Program-made: the position numbers and the translations under genes
The notes under the pieces: generated by a model
Told to the model about the DNA's origin: nothing
The model's database searches: none
What the model saw: the letters and a program-made list of their open reading frames with translations, nothing else
In this document: one piece after another, positions 8,308-18,135 of the stretch
How positions within the stretch are numbered: position 1 is the first letter of the stretch
Layout: each line of letters starts with the position of its first letter
NCBI GenBank assembly: GCA_023954375.1
Contig: JAMLIC010000080.1
Span: 1-34,474, forward strand
Reading direction: 5' to 3'
Source of the DNA: Planctomycetota bacterium
Lineage (GTDB): Bacteria > Planctomycetota > J058
DNA length: 34,474 bases

Positions 8308-9180
8308 ATGGAGTCCAGGACGATCTTGACGTGCGTCGCCGCGCTGGCCCTCGCCGGGTGCGCGGCGCCCCACACGGTGTCCACGCGGGCGCCGGCGGCG
8401 GACCCGTACGTCGTCGACGCGCGCGCCGGCGAGGCCGACCGCGAGGCCGCGGCGCCGCGGGTGCCGGGCTGGACCGACTCGCGCCACGCGGACGAGCTGG
8501 GCGCGGTCGCCCCGGGCGCGCGGGTCGAGGTCGGCGCCGACGCCGTCTCCCTGCGCGGGCCGGCGGCGGAGGTCGACGCGGCGGCCGCGTTCCTGAACGA
8601 TCGGGCGCGCTTCCAGGGTCGCGCGGTCCGGCTCGAGGTCGCCCAGGCGCGCGTGCGCCCGGGGAGCGTGCAGTTCGACGCGCTCGACCGGATCGAGGGC
8701 GGGGCGGCGGCGGCGGTGGTCCCCGTCCGTCAGGCGGCGGGGCTGCTGGCGGCGGGGGCGCCGTTCGCGACCGGCGCGCTCACGGCCGGGGACGGCGAGC
8801 GCCGGCACACGCACGTGGCGCACGCCCAGCGGACGTACGTCGACGCCCAGCCGCACGACGGCCCGCCGAGCCTCTCCCTGGCGCACCTGGGCCAGGTGTG
8901 GACGGCGCGGCCGAGCCTCGCCGACGCCGGCGCGCTCCTCGTGCTCGACTGGGCGCAGGAGCGCGCGGTGCCGGCGGGCGACTGGCCGGCGCTGCGCGTC
9001 GTCGCCGGGACTCGGTCCCTCGACGTGGAGCTGCCCGCCCTGGTCCACCAGCGCGCGGCCGGCCGGTTCGTCCTCCGCGACGGCGAGGCGCTCGTCATCG
9101 CGCAGGCCCTCCCCGACGCGCCCGGCGAGGTCCTCCTCACGGTCGTCCGCTGGGCGGCGGCGACGCCGCCCGGCGCCTGA
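8308..9180 (+). CDS. lipoprotein with weak secretin-like features
   Basis: A 290-residue protein with a lipoprotein signal: hydrophobic stretch LTCVAALALAGC with lipobox LAGC, the lipidated Cys being about residue 17. The ATG at 8308 follows GGAGAG. Two parts recall secretins: residues about 68-115 (VEVGADAVSLRGPAAEVDAAAAFL, then VRLEVAQARV) look like an N1/BON-type module, and the C-terminal strand pattern (LDVELPALVHQ, RFVLRDGEALVIAQAL, GEVLLTVVR) resembles the secretin core's end. It is too short for a pore-forming secretin. It may be an envelope lipoprotein that binds or mimics a secretin; this relationship is my inference. Its stop lies 3 bases from the convergent fadJ stop. Confidence 0.65.
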   Translation: MESRTILTCVAALALAGCAAPHTVSTRAPAADPYVVDARAGEADREAAAPRVPGWTDSRHADELGAVAPGARVEVGADAVSLRGPAAEVDAAAAFLNDRARFQGRAVRLEVAQARVRPGSVQFDALDRIEGGAAAAVVPVRQAAGLLAAGAPFATGALTAGDGERRHTHVAHAQRTYVDAQPHDGPPSLSLAHLGQVWTARPSLADAGALLVLDWAQERAVPAGDWPALRVVAGTRSLDVELPALVHQRAAGRFVLRDGEALVIAQALPDAPGEVLLTVVRWAAATPPGA

Positions 9181-9183
9181 CGG

Positions 9184-11432
<2,249 letters not shown>

Positions 11433-11433
<1 letters not shown>

Positions 11434-12716
11434 CACGCCGCCTCCAGGACGAACGCCGACCCGAGCCCGCCCGCCGCGCAGGCGGTGCAGAGCGCCAGCC
11501 CGCCGCCGCGCCGCTTCAGCTCGCGCAGGGTCTGCGTGAGCTGCCGCGCGCCGGTGGCCGCGAACGGATGCCCGATCGCGATCGAGCCGCCGCTGACGTT
11601 GAACCGGTCCATGTCGACCTCGCCGAGCGGCGCCGCGCGACCGAGCTGCTCCTCGGCGAACGTCCTGCTGGAGAAGGCCTGCAGGTTCGAGAGCACCTGC
11701 GCCGCGAACGCCTCGTGCATGTCGACGAGCGTCAGGTCCTTCAGCGTGACGCCGGCGCGGTCGAGCGCCTTCGGCGTCGCGTAGGCGGGGCCCATGAGCA
11801 TCTGCCCGTCGGGGTCGAGCGCCGCGAAGGCGAAGCTGCGGATCGTGCCGAGCACCTCGAGCCCCTCGGCGCGGGCCTTCTCCTCCGACATGAGGAGCAC
11901 GGCCGCCGCGCCGTCGGTCAGGGGCGAGCTGTTGCCCGCCGTGATCGTCCCGTGGCGCCGGTCGAACGCCGGCTTGAGCTTGCCGTAGCTGGCGGGGTCG
12001 GAGTCGCGCCGGATCACGTTGTCCTCGACGACCACGTCGTACTTCGGCGGCACGTAGACCGGCGTGACCTCCTCGCCGAAGCGGCCGTCGGCCCAGGCCG
12101 CCGCGGCCCGGCTGTGGCTCCGGTGCGCGATCGCGTCCTGGTCCGCGCGGGAGATCCGGTTCTCCTTGGCCATCTTCTCGGCGCTCTCGCCCATGGTCAG
12201 CCCGGTCGAGGGCTCCGTGGGAGAGGGCGGCTCGGGCAGGAGGTCGGCCGGCGACAGGCCCTGGAACGCCTTGAGCCGCTCGGGGACGCTCCGCGCCTTC
12301 GAGGCCAGGAGCAGCGCCTTCTGCAGCCGGCGCGTGACCGTGATCGGCACGACGCTGGCGCTGTCGGCGCCGCCCGCGATCCCGCAGTCGATCTGGCCGA
12401 CCTCGATCGCCTCGGCCACGCAGGCGGCGGCCTGGTAGCTGGTCGCGCAGGCGCGCGAGACGCTGTAGGCCTCGATGTCCCGCGGCAGCTCCGTCCCCAG
12501 CACGATCTCGCGCGCGATGTTCGGCGCGTTCACCGACGGGACGACCTGCCCGAACACGAGCTGTTGCACCGCGTGCGGCGGCACGCCGCTGCGCTCGAGC
12601 AGCTCGCGCACGACGATCCGCCCCAGGTCGAGGGCGGTCATGTCCTGGTAGGCCGAGGCCTGCTTGCAGAACGGGGTGCGCAGGCCGGCCACGATGGCCA
12701 CCCGGGGCTTCGCCAT
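11433..12716 (-). CDS. fadI: acetyl-CoA acyltransferase (3-ketoacyl-CoA thiolase)
   Basis: A 427-residue thiolase, close throughout to E. coli FadI. It shows VAGLRTPFCKQA, VFGQVVPSVNAPNIAREIVLG, SVSRACATSYQA with acylated C90, DMHEAFAAQ, IAIGHPFAATGARQ with H383, and TACAAGGLGSAF with C413. It releases acetyl-CoA from 3-ketoacyl-CoA, the last step of beta-oxidation. ATG 12716 is fixed by AAGGAGGG eight bases upstream. fadJ follows with a one-base stop/start overlap, so the pair is one operon. A 19-bp palindrome 19 bases upstream of the start suggests control by a repressor. Confidence 0.97.
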
Positions 12717-12734
12717 GGGTCCCTCCTTACGCGA

Positions 12735-12753
12735 CGCGTTATGCCATGACGCG
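12735..12753. promoter_or_regulatory. 19-bp near-perfect palindrome at fadI promoter
   Basis: CGCGTTATGCCATGACGCG has 9-base arms with one mismatch around a single central base. Read on the minus strand it contains CATAAC, a possible -10 box, with TTCCGT 17 bases further upstream. It ends 19 bases before the fadI start. Placement and symmetry suit an operator for a dimeric repressor of fatty-acid oxidation (for example TetR type); which regulator is unknown. Confidence 0.45.
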
Positions 12754-12861
12754 GTGCGAAACGGAAGGGGGCCCCGGGCCGCCGGAACCACGTGACGCCG
12801 CCGCGCGTGCAACGTCCGGGAGATAGCGAGGGACGCCCCGCGCGAGGAGAGGGAGGTCGCC

Positions 12862-15840
12862 GTGACGCCGCCCGTCGTCGGTCCCGAGGCCCCCGCGCCG
12901 GCGCGGCCCGCGCGCCGCGCGCCCCGCCGCATGCTGCTGCGCGACCGCTTCGCCCCGCCCGCCTGGGCCGGCAAGCGCGGACCGGCCGCCTGGCTGGCGC
13001 GCGGCCGGGCCTGGCTCGAGGCGAGCCCCGGCTACGCCTTCGCGGCGTTCGCCCACCTCCTCGTCGTCGTCCTCCTGTCGTTCGTGTCGGTCGCCGTCGC
13101 GGTGCACGACCGCGTGTCGCGTCCGGTCGAGGTGCGCCTCGTCGCCCAGTCGGACGTCGAGCTCGTCGCCCCCGACGACGTCCCCAGGGCGCTCGATGAC
13201 GTCGCCCCGCCCGAGCTCGACCTGCACGCCGAGGTCGCCACCGACGACCCGTTCCAGGAGGCGCTCGGCAACGCGATCGGCCACCTGAAGGACGCGGCCA
13301 GCTCCGGCTTCGGGCTGGCCGGCGGGGGCGGCGCGGGCCGCGGCGGCGACCGCGACGGCGTCGGCGGGGCCTCGCGGGCCAGCGACGGCGCCCTGCGCGC
13401 CGGCCTCGACTGGCTCTCGCGGCACCAGTCGCCCGACGGCGGCTGGACGAACCTCCCGCCCGACCACCAGGCCACCGGCCGGATCGGCGCGACGGGCCAC
13501 CCGGGCGTCACGGCGCTCGTCCTCCTCTGCTTCCTCTGCGCCGGCGAGGGGCCGCACGAGGGGCCGTTCGCCGACGTGGTCGCGCGGGGGCTCGCGTGGC
13601 TCGTGCGCTCGGTCGGCGTGGACGGCGCGATGGGGCGCCGGTTCAGCGGCTACGAGCAGTCGGTCGGGGTGCTGGCCCTCGCCGAGGCGCAGGCCCGCTT
13701 CCCCGCGCCCGAGGTGGAGCAGGCCCTGCGCCGCGCCGTGGCCTGCCTCGAGGCGGCGCAGGACCCCGTGGGCGGCGGCTGGCGCTACCGGCCGCGGGAG
13801 AAGGCCGACACCAGCGTGACCTGCTGGGCGGCGCTGGGGCTGAAGGCGGCCGAGCACGCCGGGGTGCAGGTCGGCGCCGGCACCTGGAGCGGGATGAAGA
13901 CGCTCCTCGAGGACGTGTCGCGCGAGGACGGCACGACGACCTACATGGCCGGCGTGAACCGGATCGGCGACGGCATGGTCGCCTCGGGGCTGTTCCTGCG
14001 GCTCATGCTCGGCGAGCCCGCGACGACGCCGCGCAACGCCGCGGCGGCGCGCCTCACGGCGGGGATCGCCGACCGCTCGCGCGTCGACCTGTACGCCACC
14101 TACTACGCGGCCCTGGCCATGTACCAGGTCGGCGGGACCGAGTGGCGCGAGTTCAACCCGAAGGTGCGCGACGCGGCCGTCGCCGCGCAGACCGGCGGGA
14201 CGCACTGCGAGCGCGGGTCGTGGGCCGGCGGCGGGGTGTGGCTGAACCACAACGTCGTGCTGAGCACCGCCTTCAACGTGCTCACGCTCGAGACCTACTA
14301 CCGCTACCTGCCCGCCGGGGGCCAGGCGCCGCGTCCGCTGCTCGGGCGCGCGCCCGAGACCGTCGCGGAGCGGCACCTGGCGCGCGCGGGCGAGCTCCTC
14401 GCGGCGGCCCCGGAGCGGGCGGCGGGGGTGCTCCTGGCGGTCGAGGCCGCCTGCGACGAGGCCCTGGCGGCGCTCGAGGCCGAGCCGGCCGGGGCCTCCC
14501 TGCGCGAGCGGGCCCGCGCCGGCAAGGTCCTCGCGGCGGCGCGGGCGGGCGACCCCGTGGCGGTCCTGGCGCGGGCCGCGGAGTACCTGGCGGCGCTCCC
14601 GCCCGGCGAGGCGCCCGACCCGGGCGTGCTCCAGGCGCGCTGGGCGGCGGCCGTCGAGCGCGCGGGCGCGCTGGCGGAGCGCGCCGCCGACGCGGCCACG
14701 CCGCCCGCCGAGCGCGAGCGGCTGGTGCTCGAGCTGGGCGCGCTCGAGCTCCTCCTGCGTGACGACGCCGACCGGCGCGCCGGCCGCCAGCGGGACGCGG
14801 TGCTCGCGGCCACGGCCCGGCTCGGGGAGCTGCGCCGCCGGCTGGCCCTGCGCGTCGCCCCGGACGACGCGATCGCCGAGGCCCGGGCGCGGCTCGGCCC
14901 GCCCGAGGGGCCGGCCGACGCCGACGAGGTCATGCTCCTGCACGCGGTCGTCGCGCAGGCCCTGCGCGCGCTCGCCGGGCCGGGGCGGGGGCAGCCGCTC
15001 GTGCTCGAGCAGGCGGAGCGCGACCTCGCCTGGGTCGAGGCGCGCGCCGCGGCCGGGCGCGTCGGCCCCGACGAGCGGCGCCGCCTGGTCGAGGGGCTGC
15101 GGCGGGCGGCGCTGCAGCGCCTCGCGGCGCTGCAGGCCCTCGGCCGCCACAGGGACGTGCTGGCCGGCGTCGACCGCCTCCGGACCGCCGCGCCGGAGGA
15201 GGCCGCGCCCGCGATCGACGTCCTGGAGCGGTCGTCGCTGGCGCGCCTGCTGGAGCTCGGCGAGGCGCGGCCCGAGGAGGAGGGGCGCCTGCTCGACCTC
15301 GTGCTCGGCGGGCCGCTGGCCGCCGCTGACGGCGACCGCGCCGGCGCGTGGTTGGCCGTGGGCGAGCGGGTGCTGGCGCTCGGACGCCACGCCGAGGCGG
15401 GCGGCTGCGCCGCGCGCGCGCTCGAGACGGCCCGCTCGCCCGAGGAGTCGGCGCGCGCCCGGCTCCTGCGCGCCCGGGCGGCGCTGGCCGGCGGCGACGC
15501 GGCCGCGGCCGAGGCCGACGTGGCCGCGCTCGAGCGCGAGGGCCTCGGTGACCGCGTCGACGTGCGCCTGGCCCGCTGCGCGCTCCTGCGCGCGCGCGGC
15601 GAGCACGACCAGGCGCTGGCCCGCTACCAGGAGGTCGTCCGCGCCCTCGACGGCGCGCGCCCGGCGCCGTGGTGGGAGGCGGTGGAGGAGATCGCCCACA
15701 CCTACGTGGAGAAGGGCGAGCCCGCCCAGGCGCGCCGGGTCCTCGACGAGCTGCGGCGCAAGGACCCCACGTTCGGCGGCGACCCCGCGAGGGCGCGGCG
15801 GTTCGTCGAGCTCATGGGGCGGCTGGACACGATGCGCTGA
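12862..15840 (+). CDS. membrane-anchored squalene-cyclase-fold / TPR protein
   Basis: A 992-residue protein. Residues 1-56 are basic and probably cytoplasmic. One membrane helix spans about 57-81 (YAFAAFAHLLVVVLLSFVSVAVAV), followed by an acidic linker and a Gly-rich stretch (151-170). Residues about 175-490 look like the alpha/alpha-barrel fold of prenyltransferases and squalene cyclases, with QW-like repeats (SRHQSPDGGWTN at 187, AAQDPVGGGWRY) and TGHPGVTALVLLCFLCAG. I see no DXDD cyclase motif, so catalysis is doubtful. Residues about 500-992 are Ala/Arg/Leu/Glu-rich helices ending in TPR-like units (HDQALARYQEVVRALDG, EKGEPAQARRVLDELRRKDP). GTG 12862 is preceded by GGGAGG. Such proteins are typical of Planctomycetota; function unknown. 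Confidence 0.8.
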   Translation: MTPPVVGPEAPAPARPARRAPRRMLLRDRFAPPAWAGKRGPAAWLARGRAWLEASPGYAFAAFAHLLVVVLLSFVSVAVAVHDRVSRPVEVRLVAQSDVELVAPDDVPRALDDVAPPELDLHAEVATDDPFQEALGNAIGHLKDAASSGFGLAGGGGAGRGGDRDGVGGASRASDGALRAGLDWLSRHQSPDGGWTNLPPDHQATGRIGATGHPGVTALVLLCFLCAGEGPHEGPFADVVARGLAWLVRSVGVDGAMGRRFSGYEQSVGVLALAEAQARFPAPEVEQALRRAVACLEAAQDPVGGGWRYRPREKADTSVTCWAALGLKAAEHAGVQVGAGTWSGMKTLLEDVSREDGTTTYMAGVNRIGDGMVASGLFLRLMLGEPATTPRNAAAARLTAGIADRSRVDLYATYYAALAMYQVGGTEWREFNPKVRDAAVAAQTGGTHCERGSWAGGGVWLNHNVVLSTAFNVLTLETYYRYLPAGGQAPRPLLGRAPETVAERHLARAGELLAAAPERAAGVLLAVEAACDEALAALEAEPAGASLRERARAGKVLAAARAGDPVAVLARAAEYLAALPPGEAPDPGVLQARWAAAVERAGALAERAADAATPPAERERLVLELGALELLLRDDADRRAGRQRDAVLAATARLGELRRRLALRVAPDDAIAEARARLGPPEGPADADEVMLLHAVVAQALRALAGPGRGQPLVLEQAERDLAWVEARAAAGRVGPDERRRLVEGLRRAALQRLAALQALGRHRDVLAGVDRLRTAAPEEAAPAIDVLERSSLARLLELGEARPEEEGRLLDLVLGGPLAAADGDRAGAWLAVGERVLALGRHAEAGGCAARALETARSPEESARARLLRARAALAGGDAAAAEADVAALEREGLGDRVDVRLARCALLRARGEHDQALARYQEVVRALDGARPAPWWEAVEEIAHTYVEKGEPAQARRVLDELRRKDPTFGGDPARARRFVELMGRLDTMR

Positions 15841-15847
15841 AAGCGCT

Positions 15848-15876
15848 GCGACCCCGGCCAGCAAGGCCGGGGTCGC
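15848..15876 (+). terminator. perfect 12-bp hairpin after squalene-cyclase-fold gene
   Basis: GCGACCCCGGCC and GGCCGGGGTCGC form a perfect stem around the loop AGCAA, starting 8 bases after the stop at 15840. No T run follows (GCGCGGAAGG), so it is not a classical intrinsic terminator. In high-G+C genomes such stems often mark transcript ends. Confidence 0.6.
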
Positions 15877-16016
15877 GCGCGGAAGGAAGGAGGAAGGGAG
15901 TCTCGTTTGAGCTCTCGCGCGGCCGCCGGGAGGGTCCTCCTGGGTTCGGGTTCGTGGCTGCTGCGCGTCGCTCGACATTGGGCCTCCAGTGCGAGCGGCG
16001 GGCCAACGTAAGTCCT

Positions 16017-16029
16017 TGCCTGTCAGGCA
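16017..16029. promoter_or_regulatory. 13-bp perfect palindrome TGCCTGTCAGGCA
   Basis: Arms TGCCTG/CAGGCA around a single T, in the otherwise less G+C-rich region before the dehydrogenase-oxidase operon. A second perfect 13-bp palindrome is centred 25 bases downstream. The pair is a candidate for one or two regulator sites upstream of the promoter at 16085. Confidence 0.35.
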
Positions 16030-16041
16030 GAGTTTCACCCG

Positions 16042-16054
16042 GATCTTGAAGATC
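16042..16054. promoter_or_regulatory. 13-bp perfect palindrome GATCTTGAAGATC
   Basis: Arms GATCTT/AAGATC around a central G. Its centre is about 50 bases upstream of the inferred transcription start of the dehydrogenase-oxidase operon, a position common for activator sites. The sequence is AT-rich compared with everything around it. Confidence 0.38.
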
Positions 16055-16084
16055 GCGCCGCCGCGACGGCACGAAACCATCTGC

Positions 16085-16090
16085 TACCCT
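16085..16090 (+). promoter_or_regulatory. candidate leaderless -10 box TACCCT
   Basis: GCTACCCTC is followed by an 8-base spacer and the ATG of the short-chain dehydrogenase at 16099. No Shine-Dalgarno lies in the spacer (CGCCGGCC). No good -35 box is seen at 17 bases. Confidence 0.55.
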
Positions 16091-16098
16091 CGCCGGCC

Positions 16099-16851
16099 AT
16101 GGTCCTCCCCGCTGACCTCGCCGACCGCACCGTCGTCATCACCGGCGCCAGCCGCGGGATCGGGGCCGGCGTCGCTCGCGACCTCACCGCGCGCGGCCTG
16201 CGCCTCGGCCTCTGCGCCCGCTCGATGCCCGCCCTCGCCGACGCGCCGCGCCTGGTCGCCGCCCAGGTCGACGTGCGCGACGGCGAGGCGGTCGAGCGGT
16301 TCGCCCGGCAGGTGGAGGAGCGCCTCGGCCCGATCGACCTGTGGGTCAACAACGCGGCCGTGCTCGAGCCCGTGGGCCCGCTCCGTGACCTCGAGACCGA
16401 GGCCGTGCGCGCGCACCTCGACGTCAACGTCCTCGGCGTCCTGCACGGGGCGCGCGCCTACGCGCGGCACCTCGCGCGGGTCGGTCGCCCGGGCGTCCTG
16501 GTGAACGTCAGCTCGGGCGCGGCGCGGCGCGCCGTGGCCGGCTGGTCCGCCTACTGCGCCGCGAAGGCCGCGGTCGAGCGGCTGACCGAGGTGCTGGCGC
16601 TCGAGGAGGGGCCGCGCGGCCTCCGCGCCCACGCGGTCTCGCCCGGCGTGGTCGACACCGACATGCAGCGCGCGATCCGCGCCACGCCCGAGGAGCGCTT
16701 CCCCGACGTGGAGCGCTTCCGGGCCATGGCGAGGGAGGGCCGCTTCTCCAGCGTCGAGCACGTCACGCGGCACCTCCTCGCGCTGGCCTTCGACCCGGAC
16801 GACCCCGCGCGCCGCGAGGTCCTGGTCTCGTTCCCGCCGGAGCGCCCGTGA
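16099..16851 (+). CDS. short-chain dehydrogenase/reductase
   Basis: A 250-residue classical SDR oxidoreductase. The cofactor motif TGASRGIG is at residues 15-22, NNAAV near 84, the structural N110, and the catalytic Ser (138/139), Y152 and K156 in SSG...YCAAK. The PGVVDTDM segment follows as usual. R41 after the second strand (LCARS) hints at NADP(H). The fold resembles sepiapterin/benzil-reductase-type SDRs; the substrate cannot be told. It ends in GTGA with the start of the FMN oxidase inside, so the two products probably act on related carbonyl/hydroxyl substrates. The lack of a Shine-Dalgarno and the TACCCT hexamer suggest leaderless translation. Confidence 0.93.
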   Translation: MVLPADLADRTVVITGASRGIGAGVARDLTARGLRLGLCARSMPALADAPRLVAAQVDVRDGEAVERFARQVEERLGPIDLWVNNAAVLEPVGPLRDLETEAVRAHLDVNVLGVLHGARAYARHLARVGRPGVLVNVSSGAARRAVAGWSAYCAAKAAVERLTEVLALEEGPRGLRAHAVSPGVVDTDMQRAIRATPEERFPDVERFRAMAREGRFSSVEHVTRHLLALAFDPDDPARREVLVSFPPERP

Positions 16852-17948
16852 CCGCGGACCCCCTCGCCGACGTCGTGAACCTCGACGACCTCGAGGCCCT
16901 GGCGCGCGAGCGCCTCGACGCGATGACCTTCGATTACTACGCCGGCGGCGCGGGGGACGAGGTCACGCTCCGCGAGAACCGCGCCGCCTTCGCGCGCCTG
17001 GTCCTTCGCTACAGGGTGCTCCGCGGCGCCGACCGGCCCGACCCGCGGACGACCGTCCTCGGCCAGGAGCTGAGCCTCCCCGCGCTCGTCGCGCCGACCG
17101 CGTTCCACGGCCTCGCCCACCCGCAGGGCGAGCTCGCCACGACGCGCGCCGCCGGCGCGGCGGGGACGGTGATGGTCCTCTCCACCCTGGCCACCGAGGC
17201 GGTCGAGGACGTCGTCGCCGCGGCCGCCGGGCCCGTCTGGTTCCAGCTCTACGTCTACAAGGACCGCCCCGCGACCGAGGCGCTCGTGCGCCGCGCCGAG
17301 GCCGCCGGCTGCCGCGCGCTCGTGCTCACGGTCGACTCGCCCCGCCTCGGCCGGCGCGAGCGCGACGTGCGCAGCCGCTTCCACCTCCCGCCCCACCTGC
17401 GGGCGAAGAACCTCCTCCCCGCCGGGATGGCCGACCTCGGCCCCGATCGCCACGACTCGGGGCTCGCCGCCTACTTCCACGCCCTGCTCGACCCCGCGCT
17501 GACCTGGGCCGACGTGGGCTGGCTGCGCTCGATCTCGCGCCTGCCGCTCCTGGTCAAGGGCGTCGTGCGCGGCGACGACGCCGCGCGCGCGCTCGACGAG
17601 GGCGCGCACGGGGTCGTCGTCTCGAACCACGGCGGGCGGCAGCTCGACGGGGCGCCGGCCACGCTCGACGTCCTGCCCGAGGTCGTCGACGCGGTCGCCG
17701 GCCGCGGCGAGGTCCTCCTCGACGGCGGCGTGCGCCGCGGCGCGGACGTCCTCAAGGCGCTGGCGCTCGGCGCCCGCGCCGTCCTGCTCGGCCGTCCGGT
17801 CCTGTGGGGGCTCGCGGTCGGGGGCGAGGCGGGCGCGCGCCGCGCGCTCGAGCTCCTCCGGGCAGAGGTCGAGCTGGCGATGACCCTCGTGGGCGCCCGC
17901 GCCGTGGACGAGGTCTCCCGGGACCTCGTGGCCCCGACCCCGCGCTGA
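16848..17948 (+). CDS. FMN-dependent alpha-hydroxy-acid oxidase/dehydrogenase
   Basis: A 366-residue TIM-barrel flavoenzyme of the glycolate oxidase / lactate dehydrogenase / mandelate dehydrogenase family. Visible key residues: Y30-Y31 in FDYYAGGAGDE, APTAFHGLAHPQGE, Q133 and Y135 in WFQLYVY, T161 in TVDSPRLGRRERDVR, K237 in LLVKGV, catalytic-position H261 and R264 in SNHGGRQLD, and DGGVRRGADVLKALALGA for the FMN phosphate. It oxidises a 2-hydroxy acid to a 2-keto acid, passing electrons to oxygen or another acceptor. The GTG start overlaps the SDR stop (GTGA), giving translational coupling. The exact substrate is not readable from sequence. Confidence 0.95.
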   Translation: MTADPLADVVNLDDLEALARERLDAMTFDYYAGGAGDEVTLRENRAAFARLVLRYRVLRGADRPDPRTTVLGQELSLPALVAPTAFHGLAHPQGELATTRAAGAAGTVMVLSTLATEAVEDVVAAAAGPVWFQLYVYKDRPATEALVRRAEAAGCRALVLTVDSPRLGRRERDVRSRFHLPPHLRAKNLLPAGMADLGPDRHDSGLAAYFHALLDPALTWADVGWLRSISRLPLLVKGVVRGDDAARALDEGAHGVVVSNHGGRQLDGAPATLDVLPEVVDAVAGRGEVLLDGGVRRGADVLKALALGARAVLLGRPVLWGLAVGGEAGARRALELLRAEVELAMTLVGARAVDEVSRDLVAPTPR

Positions 17949-17972
17949 CCGCTGGATCTGACGAGTAGAAGG

Positions 17973-18073
17973 CGGTCACCGAGGACACCGAGGACACACC
18001 GAGGGCACCGAGAGCCTCGTCTTGAAAGGACCTCTCGGTGTCCTCGGTGCACCCTCGGTGTCCTCGGTGACCG
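17973..18073. repeat. long imperfect palindrome built of CACCGAGG units
   Basis: Two 42-base arms (17973-18014 and 18032-18073) are inverted copies matching at 38 of 42 positions around a 17-base loop; the outer 20 bases match perfectly. Each arm is made of reiterated CACCGAGGA-type units. It lies between the stop of the FMN oxidase (17948) and the stop of the convergent kinase (18136), so it could end transcription from both sides. Its repeat unit is less G+C-rich than its surroundings and recalls the dispersed CACAGAGG-type palindromes of many environmental bacteria. Confidence 0.85.
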
Positions 18074-18135
18074 TTCTCGCTCATCACGACGAGCCTGCGC
18101 GCCAGTTCGGTCCAGTCCGGGACTTGCTCGCGAGC

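Noticed and set aside
12739..16080. Open frame of about 1110 codons on the minus strand opposite the squalene-cyclase-fold gene
   Set aside because: Antisense shadow; no domain, and the plus strand has the signal-like helix, QW repeats and a good ribosome-binding site.
17973..18073. Short CRISPR or minisatellite coding region
   Set aside because: Units are arranged as an inverted repeat rather than evenly spaced direct repeats, and no frame is conserved.
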